Counted from the first letter of the stretch, positions 40,740 to 53,019 are shown. The stretch: DNA of 64,000 nucleotides from Rhabdophis nuchalis (GCA_039707465.1 CM077643.1:321599919-321663918); one strand, 5' to 3'. Notes: generated by a model not told the origin, from the sequence alone. Translations and numbers: made by a program.

Positions 40740-40876
40740 CAGTGGTGGGATTCGGCCAGTTCGCACCACTTTGGGAGAACCAGTTTTTAACTTTCTGAGC
40801 AGTTTGGTGAATTGGTTGTTGGATGAAATCAGTAGGGTAGAGAACCAGTTGTTAAATTATTTGAATCCCACCACTG
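40740..40876. mobile_element. hAT-like element (CAGTGGTGGGTT family), 137 bp
   Basis: Termini CAGTGGTGGGATTCGGCC and GAATCCCACCACTG. Perfect 8-bp duplication ATAGAAAC at 40732-40739 and 40877-40884. Confidence 0.9.
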
Positions 40877-40884
40877 ATAGAAAC

Positions 40885-41826
40885 TACAACTGCAGAAATG
40901 GACTTTGTTTTAGCATTTAGAAGAATTACTTAATTGTCCAACTCTTGGAATTGCAACTCTGGGCAGTATAACTCAAAACAAAACACAATAAAATGATCAC
41001 AATTAAAAAACCTCATTCAAATATAAAAGAAACAAATTCCATAGCTAACATATCAGACAATATACAGCTGGGGTCCATCAAAGTTACACGCCACCTGTCA
41101 GAAGATGAGCTTATCTATCTTGCTGGCCCAATGCCTAGAGGGAAAACCATTTTTAAGCTGCCAGAATGCTAGATATTTACATACTGCCCTTCCAGTAACT
41201 GTCCTCCCCACCACCACACACATGGCTCAAAAAATCAAGACTCAGACATAACGATATGAAGGAACAAAACTGATAATTCAAAACTAGTAATAATAGTTTA
41301 GAACATTTAAGTTGCAACATTCAAATAATGTGCTAAGAATAACAAGATTTTTGATGAGGACAAAAAAAATGCATTAAGTACTGGACAAGCAGCTTAAGTA
41401 GACCTAAGAACTGGAAGAACATAGAGGCATAAGCATGCCTTTGAGAACAAAATAATGAGACACACAGGTAGCTAAATATGTAATTTTATTTATTTGACTC
41501 ATGCCTTCTTTTGAAAACACAAGTAAAGTAAGAAAAATTGTCAGATAATCAGAAGCCCTGGGTTTCCCCCCCTCTTTTGGCTCAAAAAACAAATGTTTTC
41601 CATGAGGAAAACTAAGATAACTCAAGTTTAGAATGAGAAGGAAGAATCATCCTTCACAAGTTTCTCATCATCAGAGTTTAACATTATTTTTCTTTACCTT
41701 GTTAAAATTACCTTATTCTAATTTTGTTTCAATCAATTTACATAATATAGTTTAAGCATTTTATAATACCATGGGTTTAAGGAAATTAAATGCAAGTTGC
41801 TTCTAGGGACAAATTAGGACAAGTTA
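40885..41826. other. no gene recognised
   Basis: AT-rich intergenic-like DNA without recognised repeats. Confidence 0.4.
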
Positions 41827-42071
41827 AATACATAGTCACCTTGACCACCTAATGAGAAGGAAAGACTCACTGGAGAAGAACCTATGCTGGGAAAGATTGA
41901 GAGCAAAAGAAGAAGGTGATGACAAAGAATGAGGTGGCTGGATGGAGTCATTGAAGCAGTAGGCGTGAGCTTAAATGGACTCCAGAGGAGTGTAGAAGAC
42001 AGGAAGGCCTGGAGGAACGTTGTCCATGGGATCGTGATGGGTTGGACATGACTTCGCAACAAACAACAATA
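41827..42071 (+). mobile_element. BovB LINE (or BovB-tailed SINE) 3' end
   Basis: GGAGGAACGTTGTCCATGGG and GATGGGTTGGACATGACTTC then GCAACAAACAACAA are the diagnostic BovB 3' terminus. Upstream AAGACTCACTGGAGAAGAAC fits the end of BovB ORF2. Confidence 0.85.
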
Positions 42072-43265
42072 AAATACATAGTCACTTGCCATGGAATATG
42101 ATGCTGTTCAATATATGTGATCATTGGTTTGTAGTTGAATTGGTCAGTATGATAGTCAAGAAACATGGGAACAATTACCTTGCTCCATAGGTTTACTCCA
42201 TAGGTTTGCTTCCCTCCCTCCCCTCAAAGGAAATATTTGAATAGGACTGGTGATAAACTCTTAAACTAGCAAGAAATTTCTTGCTATGCTTTGCAATGGG
42301 GAAATTTAGAAAAATAATGATGGGGCACTCAAATCCCTTAGACTGTTGTTAATATCTACAGTAAGTAATATCGCGGCAATACCTGATTTCATTGCAGAGT
42401 GCCCATGGTTGATAAAGCTGGAGCACGTGAACTTGGCTTCTCAATTTGTTCCATTTCTACAACTCCTTTAAAGCAAATTAAACTTCAGATCCTCATTTTA
42501 GAAGCTTTGTCATTCTGTAAAAAGGAACTGAAAACAAAACATGCTGCAATTGATATGAAAAAAAAAATACACACTTTCTTAAATAATTTCTACCATCTTT
42601 CAAAATTGTGGCAGGTGGGCAGAGTGATGGCAGGAAAGAGGATCAACAATCTTTTAAAGATCAAGAACGATCCAGTGGCATGTGATTAAGCTTTAAAAAA
42701 CATCTCCTTCGTTTGAAGTACGACTTTAATATCCTACACTGGCCCATGATTCACTCTAATTGTCTCTTCTGAACACAACTGTCTCCAGACTTGAAAATGG
42801 AGGTCACTGGCAGGTCGCAGTGAGGAGACTTCAGTGGCAGCTTGCCCATTAATAAGATCAGAACTCCTAATACCCCAAGCTTTTTAACCTTCCTGAGCAT
42901 AAATATTTACTCAGAAATGTTATAGCATGTTCCAATTGGAATTTCACCCTTGAACATGTACCAGCTGCTGCATTATGCAGGGAGCAGTATGTGGTTTGGC
43001 TTTTAACCTTCTGGAATGTTTGAATTGCAGTGACTCAACTTGCAAGCCACAGCCATTTAGGAATGACTGCATATATCCCCTTTTTATTTTTTCTAAGACC
43101 ACAAACACCCTCCCCCCCCCCCCCCATCCTACCTGAAATACTGGCAAACACAAATTCCCATTCGTTTGTCATATAAAGGTGTGGAGAAGTGTGGAGTTGT
43201 GTGTGAAAATAATGGCTCTCCGTGTAGAATAGATTTGTGATTAAAGTCAACAGCTCTGTCAATTT
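42072..43265. other. no gene recognised
   Basis: A 96-codon open frame at 42399-42689 lacks recognisable motifs and splice or promoter context. C runs at 43112-43125. Confidence 0.35.
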
Positions 43266-43880
43266 TCTGAGCAGGTATTTATTTAATTTATTTATTTGGT
43301 TTGTCAAACGTGCAAGATAGCAGGTATAAGTATGAACATGGACATGAATGAAGGAAATGAATACAAATAAATGGGGACAGGGACAGGAGGCACACTGGTG
43401 CACTTATGCACACCCCCTTTACAGACCTCTTAGGAATGGCGTGAGGTCCACGGGTAGACAATTTAAGGTTGAAAATGTGAGCTTTGAGGATGTAACAATG
43501 GAGTCGGGTAGAGCAGGGGTCTCCAACCTTTGCAACTTTAAGTCTGAAGGACTTCAGCTCCCAGAATTCTCCAGCCAGCTTTGCTGGCTGGAGAATTCTA
43601 GGAGCTGAAGTCCTTCAGACTTAAAGTTGCAAAGGTTGGGGACCCCTGGGGTAGAGCATTCCAGGTGTTGGCCATTATGTTGCTGAAGTTGCATTTTCTG
43701 CAATAAAGTTTGGAGCAGTTTACCTTGAGTTTATATTGATTGTTTGCCCAAGAATTATTGAGGTTGAAGCTGAAGAAGTCGTTGACAGGTAAGATGTTGT
43801 AGCAGACAATTTTGTGTACTATGCTTAGATCAAACTGCAGGAGGTGCAGTGCCAGATTGTCCAAGCCCAAACTCCAAGCC
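43266..43880 (-). mobile_element. non-LTR retrotransposon fragment with foldback MITE inside
   Basis: Minus-strand reading includes VCYNILPVNDFFSFNLNNS and then KLKVNCSKLYCRKCNFSNI and MANTWNALP, the NxWN.LP-type C-terminus of CR1/Jockey-like reverse transcriptases. The coding sequence continues left of the MITE and ends in an AT-rich tail at 43268. Confidence 0.7.
43514..43648. mobile_element. foldback hAT MITE (GGTCTCCAACC subfamily), 135 bp
   Basis: CAGGGGTCTCCAACCTTTGC to GGTTGGGGACCCCTG. Perfect 8-bp duplication GGGTAGAG at 43506-43513 and 43649-43656. Confidence 0.95.
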
Positions 43881-43884
43881 ATTT

Positions 43885-44256
43885 ATTGTAATTGAGACCA
43901 GCAACTACATCACTAACCAGTATGTCCATACAATGAAATGTCACATGACTGTGCTGACTAACAATGACTGCTGGCTGTCACATGACCACAACTTGCAACT
44001 TCCTGTGAGATTCCCCACTGACTTTGTTTTTGGGAAGCCATCCGTGAAGGCAACTAATAGCAATCTCATGAACAAGGCACACTGCAACCATTATAAATAT
44101 GCACCAGTTGCCAAGCCCCCAGATTGTGATTATGTGATCATGGGGATGCTGTAACAGCAGCAACTTTGAGGGCCAGTCATATGTCTCAATTTTTAGTCTT
44201 GTCATAGCTTTGGATGATTGCTAAATGAATGATTGATAAGTCAGAACTACTTGCAT
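43885..44256. mobile_element. Tigger-like DNA element, diverged
   Basis: GTCACATGACCACAACTTGC, ACTGACTTTGTTTTTGGGAA and the right end ATAAGTCAGAACTACTTGCA follow the family order. Confidence 0.55.
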
Positions 44257-44280
44257 TGTTGGGAGCTCATTTGTATTTAC

Positions 44281-45410
44281 AATAATAGAATCATAGATTA
44301 AGAAGAGATGGATCATTTAAGCCAGGGGTCCCCAACCCCCGGGCCGTGGACCGGTGTCAGTCCGTGACTTGATAGTAACCAGGCCAGAGTGAGCGGTGGA
44401 GAGAGTAGTGCAACTCTTAGGAAAGTGTAGCAAATGCTTCGCTATCCTGGCGGTTGGCCAGGGAACTCCCCGGGGGCAAGACAGGGGCAACGGCCTCCAT
44501 TGGGGGGTTCAGGGCACCACCTGGCCCTGCACAGGGGGAAGGGGCTGCCAAGCCCTCCTGCCCGGGACGCAGCCCGTCCTTCCCTGTCCCAGAGTTCATC
44601 CAGGACCCCTGGCAGCTTTCCTGCCCAGTTGCACATGACTGACAAATGCGTGCGTGGCCCACGTGACTCGACTCACCTGCTGGAGGTTCCCACCGCTCCG
44701 CGGAATTTGTTTTACATGAAACCGGTCCCTGGTGCCAAAAAGGTTGGGGACCCCTGATTTAAGCCACCAGTTCACTCCTGTTAGCTGCAGTAATTCAATT
44801 ATGTACAGCATCCCAAACAGGCAGCTATCTAGTCCCCATCTGAACACTGGCACGAACTATTTACTCAGGAGAAATTTCATTCTCTTATGTTAGAAGTATT
44901 TAATACTTAATATTTAATCAGAATCTCTCTTTCTCTGCAATTAAAATCTATATTTCCTGCATATTGGAATGAGAGAGGTCTTGATCTTCTATGTGACATT
45001 CTTTCCATTTTTTTAAAAAAAATATCTCCTTTCAGTCTTTTTTTCAAGGGAAAACATATCTTATTCCCTATGAAGACTCGTCTGTCTTCATAGGACTTAA
45101 TTTCTAGTCTCCTAATTGTCTTTCTCTGAAATAGTTAATTTTTTTCTGAAATCATCTTACAGTGTGGTCCCAGAATTGGATACAATATACAAAGCAAAAT
45201 AGAATGTAATATACACTTCCCATGATTTAAAAAAAATATGTTGATCCAGTCTCAAACTCTCTCTCTCATTTTTGCAGATGTATCACCTCTAATATAGTAA
45301 ATCAACTATTATTCCAAAATCATTTCCAACTTTGTGTCACTTACAAATCAGATAAGTGTTCTCATCACTTTTTCATCCAAGTCACCAGCGAAAATACAGT
45401 AAAACCTTGA
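44281..45410 (-). mobile_element. old CR1-type 3' region hosting the hAT element
   Basis: AATCATAGATTAAGAAGAGA, CATCTTACAGTGTGGTCCCA and GAATTGGATACAATATACAA resemble old amniote CR1 3' sequences. Diverged, boundaries approximate. Confidence 0.45.
44323..44756. mobile_element. hAT-like element (GGGGTCCCCAACC family), 434 bp
   Basis: Termini CAGGGGTCCCCAACCCCC and AAAAGGTTGGGGACCCCTG. Perfect 8-bp duplication ATTTAAGC at 44315-44322 and 44757-44764. GC-rich interior. Confidence 0.9.
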
Positions 45411-46003
45411 TTTCTGGCAGTCTTGGTTGAGTGGGTGGTTATATAAATAGACTAAACAAGCAGTGGCCTAAAGTCTATCTATAATATCTGAAAGAGGAAA
45501 ATTAGGAGAAATATAAGATGAGAGAAGGAGAAGAAAAGAAACAAAATAGCTATTATTTTCTTTCTTTTTTGAGGCAAGCTTCAAAGGTGAAAGGAGAATA
45601 CACTGATTGGAGAATGCAACTGATAGAGGTACACTGGATATGAATCACCTGTAGAATGGGGTAGGAAAGGAAGCAGACAGAGGCAATGGAGAAAGCAATG
45701 GAAAGTGTCATTTGTGGGTCTGAGTAGTGATAGGCAAATAGTGAGAATCAACTTTGGAATGGGTCATAGAAAAGAGCAACAATAATGCACCTTGAAAACT
45801 ATACACTTCCTTTCAGAAGAGGACACGTGAACAATGATACAGAGATTGGATTTTTTCCCCTCCCTTCTTCCCTCTTCTAGTGAGCAAACAGGCTAGGTGT
45901 GCTAATGAACACACAAAAGGGGGGGAAATGGCAGTGCTTGTGCAGAAATAATTATCAGTGCAAACTTTTATCAACAATAGATTTCCTAAAAGAGACTTTA
46001 GGG
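45411..46003. other. no gene recognised
   Basis: Intergenic-like, A-rich. Confidence 0.4.
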
Positions 46004-46139
46004 CAGTGTTTCTCAACCTTGTCAACTTGAAGATGTCTGGACTTCAACTCCCAGAATTCCCCAGCCAGCAAATGCTGGCTGGGGAATTTGGGGAGTTGAA
46101 GTCCAGACATCTTCAAGTTGACAAGGTTGAGAAACACTG
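46004..46139. mobile_element. foldback hAT MITE (GTGTTTCTCAACC subfamily), 136 bp
   Basis: CAGTGTTTCTCAACCTTGTC to GGTTGAGAAACACTG, stem almost fully paired. Perfect 8-bp duplication CTTTAGGG at 45996-46003 and 46140-46147. Confidence 0.95.
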
Positions 46140-46160
46140 CTTTAGGGTGATGTCCAAATG

Positions 46161-46425
46161 AAAGGCAGGTTTCTACTGGTACGGTACGGTTGGACCGAAT
46201 AGGTAGTAACTCTGGCAGACATGTGACTGTACTGGATTCTATCCTTGGTGGCGCCATCTCGATTTTCTGTTCTGCACATGCGCAGAACAATCTTCATTGA
46301 AAAAAATGTTATTTTTTTCCTTTTTTAAATGATGTGCGTAAACCGTTTTTAGTGCAAATGCGGACGCGCACACGAACTATTTCGGGCACTGAACCAGTAC
46401 TAATGGTGGCAGGAACCCACCCCTG
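46161..46425. mobile_element. hAT-like element (CAGTGGTGGGTT family), 265 bp
   Basis: AAAGGCAGGTTTCTACTGGT to GGAACCCACCCCTG with a 9-base repeat GTCCAAATG at 46152-46160 and 46426-46434. Confidence 0.8.
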
Positions 46426-46639
46426 GTCCAAATGCATTTTTTCCCATAGTAACCAAAGGCCTTTACATGGGTTCCATTCAATTGAAATTTCAGTCTTTTG
46501 AAGAATAGTACTGATCTTTATGGCACAACACTTGTTACCTCTCTTGATGATGAGGAACCATTGATAAGTCCTCTCTGTGTATGATTTTTGAGCCAGCAAG
46601 ATGTTTATTTAATTGTTATGGACTGTAATAATCCATTCT

Positions 46640-48010
46640 CTCTTACATCCCTTCGGCCGATTCGCTCCCACAGAGAGGGACTTCTCCGGGTGCCGTCCAC
46701 TAGGCAATGCCAGTGGTCGACGCCCAGGGGAAGGGCCTTCTCTGTGATGGGCCCGACCCTTTGGAATGACCTTCCCCCCTGATATTAGAACGACAACGGA
46801 CCTCCGCTCCTTCCGCCAGAAACTCAAAACCCACCTGTTTCATCTAGCCGGCCTGGCCTAACTTCATGCTTTCCGCCCCAGTCTGTAATTTTAAATTATT
46901 TTATTCGGTTTTATGGGTTTAGTTTTAATTTTTATAAATTTGTACAGAGGACTATTTAATTTGATTTTAGCTTATATGTATTGTTAGGGTTTTGATATTT
47001 TTTTTTTTTAATTGAAATTTTTATAGTCTTTTACAATATTTCACCCAGTGCTGTACAAAACAAAAGGAAGAGTTGGTTTCAAGTATCTTCTATTATCTTT
47101 AAGATCTCCAAAATCCACGTTCTCTCGGTACAGGCGTCGAGATGTCCAAAGTTCCAAGTACATAGTCCACAAATGGCTTCCAAGTCTTCCAAAAAATATC
47201 TTTTTTATAAACCCCCTCTCTAAATTTAATATCGCACGTCATTTTATCATTTAAGGCTAATTTCCACATTTCACAGTACCATTCTTCTATTTTAATATTT
47301 ACCTCTATTTTCCAATATCTTGCTATTACAATTCTACCCATTATAATCATAATTCTAATCAATTCTTTCTCATGTTTTGTTAACTCTGGTTCATTAATTA
47401 TCAATAACAATATAGTTTCTGATCTCAATATTATTATTCTTTTCGTCATTTCACACATCGTTCTTTCTAATTGCTGCCAAAACTTTTTAATTTTCACACA
47501 TTTATACCACATATGTTCATAAGTTCTCAATTCCGTATTACATCTCCAACATTTATCACTCATTTTTTTATCTATCAATGATAATCTTAATGGGGTCCAA
47601 TACCATTTCCAAACAACCTTAAAATTATGTTCTTTAATCCTTATAGACAAAGTCCTCATGATCCGACTCTTCCAATTCTCATTCCAATCCAAATCCAATA
47701 TTTTAATCTTAAGGTCTTCCTCCCAATTCCTTTTCATTACCATTTGTGGATTTCCATCGAAGTTTATAATCTTATATATCTTACTAACGAGTCCTTTTAA
47801 CCCAGTTTCATCCTTAATAATTTGAGATACTAAACTTTCAAATTTAGTTTTACTTCTATCTATTTTACATATTCCCCTTACTTTCGTGGTCCATTTTTCT
47901 ACCTGTATTTTTTCAAACCAATTTTGATAATTTTAATTCTACCTGTACACCGTCCCGAGACCCTTCGGGGAGAGGGGGCGGTCTAGAAATCTAATTAAAT
48001 AAATAAAATA
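46640..48010 (+). mobile_element. L2/CR1-clade LINE split by an L1 insertion
   Basis: Coding part reads [20 protein letters not shown], then [15 protein letters not shown]; 3' UTR runs to about 46998 and resumes at 47926 with CTGTACACCGTCCCGAGACC and (AAAT)n. Confidence 0.85.
47001..47925 (-). mobile_element. L1 LINE 3' end (ORF2 C-terminus), 5' truncated
   Basis: Minus-strand frame open from about 47920 to the stop at 47099. It contains CWRCNTELRTYEHMWYKCVK (the C-terminal Cys/His zinc-knuckle region of L1 ORF2) and IKDETGLKGLVSKIYKIINF. A poly(T) tract at 47000-47012 is the antisense poly(A) tail. Flanks TTTTGATATT and TTTTGATAATT are the probable target duplication. Confidence 0.85.
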
Positions 48011-48389
48011 GTAAATAAACAAGCTTCCTAATCAGCATGGTAAAATATCTGCCCAATGCTTAGCAAAAGTCAATTAAGGAATTTATCTGAGTCAGGCAAG
48101 AGTTGTTGTCAAATCCAGATTGACTCATGGCAATTAGAAAATAGTCATATTTAATGGGGTTGATTTGCTCTTTAAAAAGAGGATTTCCTGTTATGATCTA
48201 AGATGAATGCCTTCCTAGAATCCTCACCACTGTATTCATGCAGTTGTTCCCTCCCCCCCCCCCACTCTGTTTTCCAAAACAATTTTTCCCTTCAGGAAAA
48301 AAAGGTATGTTGCATGCTTGTATCCTGGAGATTTTGCTACAATCACTATCAGGATTCCCAATTCACTACCTGGACTGTGAAGTGTTTGC

Positions 48390-48688
48390 TGTTAGATCCT
48401 CAGACTTACGACCGTGCCAGAAAGTCTGGTGAACTCTAAGTTACCCCATTCCTGTATGGAGCTGACAGCCGCGTCTGATTGGCTGAGACGCGGCTGGCCG
48501 GATTCTGTCTAGTTAAGTGAAACAATGTTGCAACTGCCTTGCTAAGGTTTTCCCGCCTGACAGCCTATATAAACTGCTGTCAGGAGAGAAACCCTTGCCT
48601 GTATTATTCCTGATGTCCTTGTATATAGTTGTTAATAAATGTTGGTGTTTGACTATGCCTGAGTCGGAATCCTTCTTGAAATCTAACA
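48390..48688 (+). mobile_element. solo LTR of an LTR retrotransposon, 299 bp
   Basis: Perfect 8-bp terminal inverted repeats TGTTAGAT / ATCTAACA and perfect 5-bp target duplication TTTGC (48385-48389, 48689-48693). Promoter-like order inside: reversed CCAAT (GATTGG) near 48477, TATATAAA at 48566-48573, AATAAA at 48634-48639. No internal region, so it formed by LTR-LTR recombination. Ty3-type or endogenous-retrovirus-type cannot be decided from the LTR. Confidence 0.9.
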
Positions 48689-48693
48689 TTTGC

Positions 48694-49336
48694 AATGTTT
48701 CAAAATGTCTTTGTGTGCTACAGAGCTGTCTTGGTAAGCATTTGATGCTGTGGTGTGAACATTAGAGCTGGGTGTGAATGGGTGAATGCTTTCTCAATTG
48801 CACCAAACCATCCTTTTAACAATGCTGACGGAATATCTATTTTAGTCCCAGGATAAATAGCTTAATCTTTCTTCCACTAGACTAGCTCATCACCTCCAGC
48901 ATCTGTTCTGCCTTACTGGCTTCTTAGTATAAAGAGTCTTTGATAGTATTATCATCTACAAGCACACTACCACGTGTTGTAACTGAAGTTTTCTGAGGAG
49001 TGACAGAAAAGGCTCACGTTCTCTTCTGCCCTTACCTAGTCATTTGACTTCAGTGGAACTGTTGACTGCATGATTACAGAGGGGAAAATGAGGCACACAG
49101 GACAAAAGAATTACTACAGAATGTACAACCAGTTCAAGCTATCAGTTGACTCTTATAGTGGGAAAGGTATCTTGAAATATAGATTAATTTCTTCCATCCT
49201 CTGCTATTGACCATATTCAAACACATGCCTTGTTTAACCCCCAACAAAGTCATCCCTGGCAACACTAATTTGGTGTAATAAAATCTCAGTTTGCCCCAGG
49301 ATCAGGGTCCAAGCAAAAGACAAGATCTATTGCAGT
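48694..49336. other. no gene recognised
   Basis: Intergenic-like. Confidence 0.4.

Positions 49337-49406
<70 letters not shown>
49337..49406 (+). repeat. (CAT)n microsatellite
   Basis: About 23 uninterrupted units. Confidence 0.95.
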
Positions 49407-49409
<3 letters not shown>

Positions 49410-49481
49410 TATTAAAATATTTCTGGAAATGTAACTGTTATAGAGGTTAGATATTAAAGGAAAAATAATCGCTTTCAAGGT

Positions 49482-49803
49482 GGGATTCAGAAGTTCAGTG
49501 GCTAAGACGCTGAACTTGTCAATCAAAAGGCTGGCACTTGGCAGCTCAGCGGTTTGAAATTGCTGCGTAATGGAGTGAGCTTTCGTTAGTTGTCCCAGCT
49601 TCTGCCAACCCAGCAGTTTGAAAGCGTATAAAAAATGCAAGTAGAAAAATAGGGACCACTTTGGTGGGCTCCATGCACCTTCGGTGTTGAGTCATGCTGG
49701 CCACATGACCACGGAGACATCTTTGGACAGTGCTGGCTCTTCAGCTTAGAAACAGAGATGACACCGGAATGACTAGCACGCATGTGCGGGGAACCTTTAC
49801 CTG
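49482..49803 (+). repeat. tRNA-derived SINE, family A (Sauria-like)
   Basis: TTCAGTGGCTAAGACGCTGA head, GCGGTTTGAAATTGCTGCG B box region, AAATAGGGACCACTTTGGTG, tail GGGGAACCTTTACC. Confidence 0.8.
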
Positions 49804-49849
49804 ATCACTTTCAGAATAGTGAAGTGTTAGTCCTGGGGAACATTTAGAA

Positions 49850-49984
49850 CAGTGGTTCTTAACCTTCGTGACTTTAAGTCCTGCGGACTTCAACTCCCAG
49901 AATTCCCCAGCCAGCTATGCTGGCTGGGGGATTCTGGGAATTGAAGTCCACAGGAGTTAAAGTCACCAAGGTTGAGAAACACTG
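49850..49984. mobile_element. foldback hAT MITE (GTGTTTCTCAACC subfamily), 135 bp
   Basis: CAGTGGTTCTTAACCTTCGT to GGTTGAGAAACACTG. Perfect 8-bp duplication ATTTAGAA at 49842-49849 and 49985-49992. Confidence 0.95.
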
Positions 49985-49992
49985 ATTTAGAA

Positions 49993-50440
49993 GAAAAGTA
50001 AACTAAGACTTGAACTAAAAGAGAGCAAAATCTTGGTTCTTTTTAGCATGGCCAGACCCAGATTTCTTGATGCCCTGTGGAAAATGCAAGGGACAAAAAG
50101 CACCATAACAAGCAGGAAACTGGTACTGCTGTGCAGGATTTAGAAACCCAAATACATGAAATTATACATACAATGTATTCTATCTTGTTTGGCTACAAAT
50201 ACAAATTTGGACTTCAGCATGTAAAGCAGAGAACCTCAAACAAACAAAGTTACATAGTCATCACTCAAAATGAGTACTTTCTCTATTTTGGCTCAATAAT
50301 ACATTAAATTTCATTCTGAGGACAGCATAGAAACAGCTCTGGTTGTGGCGATGGATGATGAATGGGGAGAGAATGGGAGCCCTTTAAACCTAGCTTAGTA
50401 ATTTTAATACAACTCTTAAAGCAGTTGCATCCTCTTTTTT
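49993..50440. other. no gene recognised
   Basis: Intergenic-like; a 76-codon open frame at 50077-50307 has no recognisable motif. Confidence 0.4.
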
Positions 50441-50524
50441 CAGGACAAAGGTAAAGGTAAAGTTTAGTTTAGTTTATTTACATTTATATCCCGCCCTTCT
50501 CCGCAGAGGACCCAGGGCGGAGGA

Positions 50525-51363
50525 TCCTGTGGACTTAAAGGTTCCCCTCACACATATGTGCTACTCATTGCCGACTCTAGGGGGCAGTGCTCATCCCCGT
50601 TTCAAAGCCAAAGAGCCAGTGCTGTCCAAAGACTTTTACTTTTTTACTTTACTTTTATTAAATTTATATACCGCTCTCTTTCCCAAAAGGGACTCGGGGC
50701 GGTGCACAGGAAATTTAAAAAACATATATAAACATAACAATTTACAAAATTTAAAAACCAGATTAAATTAATATCCCTGTGCTAAAAATTTAAATACGTT
50801 AAAACTGTATCCCTAAAACCAATTTAAAACAATTTAACTGCAGACTATAGGCTAGGTGGTGTGAGCTAGGCCAGGCCGGCCTGTTGGAAATAATAAGTTT
50901 TAAGTTTCTGGTGGAAGGAGCGGAGGTCTGTGGTCGTTCTCAGTTCGGGGGGTAAGTAGTTCCTGAGAGTTGGGCCCACCACAGAGTAGGCCCTTCCCCT
51001 GGGCGTTGCCTGCTGGCATTGCCTAGTCGACGGCACCCGGAGAAGTCCCTCTCTGTGGGAGCGAATCGGCCGAAGGGATGTATGGGGTAGAATGCGATCC
51101 CGTAGATAGAGACGTCTCTGTGATCATGTGGCTGGCATGACTAAACACCAAAGGCGCACGGAACACTGTTACCTTCCCACCAAAGGTGGTTCCGATTTTT
51201 CTACTTGCATTTTTACATGCTTTCGAACTGTTAGGTTGGCACAAGCTGGGACAAGTAACGGGAGCACACTCTGTTACGCAGCAGTAAGGGTTCAAACTGC
51301 CAAATTGCCGACCTTTCTGATCGACAAGCTCAGCATCTTAACCACTGAGCCACTGCGTCCCTT
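50525..51363 (-). repeat. tRNA-derived SINE, family A, split by an L2-like LINE
   Basis: Right piece (51108-51363) has the tRNA-like head on the minus strand (GACGCAGTGGCTCAGTGG). Left piece (50525-50633) has the tail and CCTAGAGTCGGCAATGAG. The LINE at 50640-51107 separates them. Confidence 0.8.
50640..51107 (-). mobile_element. L2/CR1-clade LINE 3' fragment
   Basis: TATACCGCTCTCTTTCCCAA and GACTCGGGGCGGTGCACAGG (3' end, antisense); coding remnants of the RAFSV.GP.L...LPP block at 50930-51010. A separate 60-bp L2 3' scrap lies at 50462-50522. Confidence 0.85.
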
Positions 51364-52379
51364 TTTCAGGACAAAGCAAGCCTTTAAAAGGTAGGCTGCT
51401 TTAATGAGTAACAGAGGTGTTATTTTTGCAGGAGGCTTGAAGTACTTTTCAACCAACTTTGAAGTGTGCATTGCCAGTCATACATTAATGTCTTTTTCTT
51501 TAGCTCAAGGAATTTGGGACGGAAACCAGGATGTGCAATAGACGGATATACTAATACAATAAAGGCAGGAATGTCAGGCATACCTTCTGCTTAAACGAAG
51601 ACGGTGACTCCATGAGGAACTAGATCAATTAAGGCAGCAATCTTATGACTTAGAAATAAACCACAATTGATCTCACAAGGAGTTATTTCTGACTAGACAA
51701 ACATAGCATTGTGCTGTGCATATGGTGATCAGTAAAGGAAACTATACTAGGAACAAAGGGAATTATGACTCAGCAGTTAATTTGGCCCATGGTGGATTTA
51801 ATGTGGCTCAGCAAAGAACATTTTGCCACAACTATACAATCTGTTATGGAATTCACTATCATAAAACTTTGGGATAACCATAAGCATAGATCACTTTAAA
51901 ATGAAAGGCAGCCAAATTTCAAGTTTCTTTTTCTCAAAGTCTAACTACTTTGATGTTTCTTAAAGTTCAACTTACCCACAGCATTTTTCTTATACAGCTA
52001 TGCTCTTATTTAGCTTTTTTTAATAACCACTTTCAGAGCAAGGCAAAATTTCCAAACGCAGTGAAGCTGATCACATCATTAGGTTCCTCCCCCCCACCCC
52101 CCCATGTCTGTCCTTTTTGCCCTTTCCTATTTGATGGCTGTCTTAGATACAAACGATAGCTTGCACATTCATATTATAGGAATGAATGGTAACCACCTTA
52201 TGCATCAAAATAAAGATCACAGTGGCATCTTAAGGGCAACAGTGTAATGAGTCAAGAAGAATATGGCATGGCAAAGATATGAAATCTCCAAGTCCAATGT
52301 GAAAATAGCAGTGTTATCTATATACTACTAAAACTCTCGCTGTCATGACTTTTAACTAAATGAAATGGTGCATCATGAG
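51364..52379. other. no gene recognised
   Basis: Intergenic-like; C-rich run at 52089-52103. Confidence 0.4.
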
Positions 52380-52838
52380 CAGAGGTAGGTTTCTACTGGT
52401 TTGGACCGGTTTGGCTGAGTAGGTAGTAATTTGGCCTGCCACACCCCCAAACTGGCTCTATTGGCTTGGCAGTCATGTAACTGGGTGGGCATGGCCAACT
52501 TGTAAAATGTGGTGAAACTCACTTAACAACGCTCTTGCTTAGCAACCAAAATGTTGGCTCAGAAACTCTGGCATTTGAAGCACGCAAGTCTTAAAGCTGT
52601 CAAGTTACAAGACCCTTGCACCCCCAACCCTTTAGAAAAAAAACCCAAGGATGTTCAAACTTGACAGCTTTAAGACTTGTGGACTTCAACTCCCAGAATT
52701 CCTCCTCTCGCCCTTCCTCTTGATGATGTGCGCATGGGCGGGCGGGGGGAAGGGAGCTGGAACCGGTTCTAAACGGCACTGTAGATTTGTGGAACCTCTT
52801 CTATAGAAGAGGTTAGAACTGGCAGGAACCCACCCCTG
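52380..52838. mobile_element. hAT-like element (CAGTGGTGGGTT family) with an internal foldback remnant
   Basis: CAGAGGTAGGTTTCTACTGG to GGAACCCACCCCTG. Inside, AAGTCTTAAAGCTGTCAAGT and ACTTGACAGCTTTAAGACTT form an inverted pair from a foldback MITE. No clear target duplication. Confidence 0.7.
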
Positions 52839-53019
52839 CCATGTAGCTTATGTCCAGTTATGCCAACTGTTCAATTATATCTGGAGGATATTGTGTAACA
52901 CCATTATAATGGTCTAATGAATACATAAAGACAAAGTGCTTGACTGGCTATTTGCAGTTGTAGGGATAGTGATTCCAATGCATGGTACCTCTGTGCATTA
53001 AGTCATAAGCTTTGGGCAG

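Noticed and set aside
42399..42689. 96-codon open frame
   Set aside because: Lys-rich but without any motif; composition is that of AT-rich intergenic DNA.
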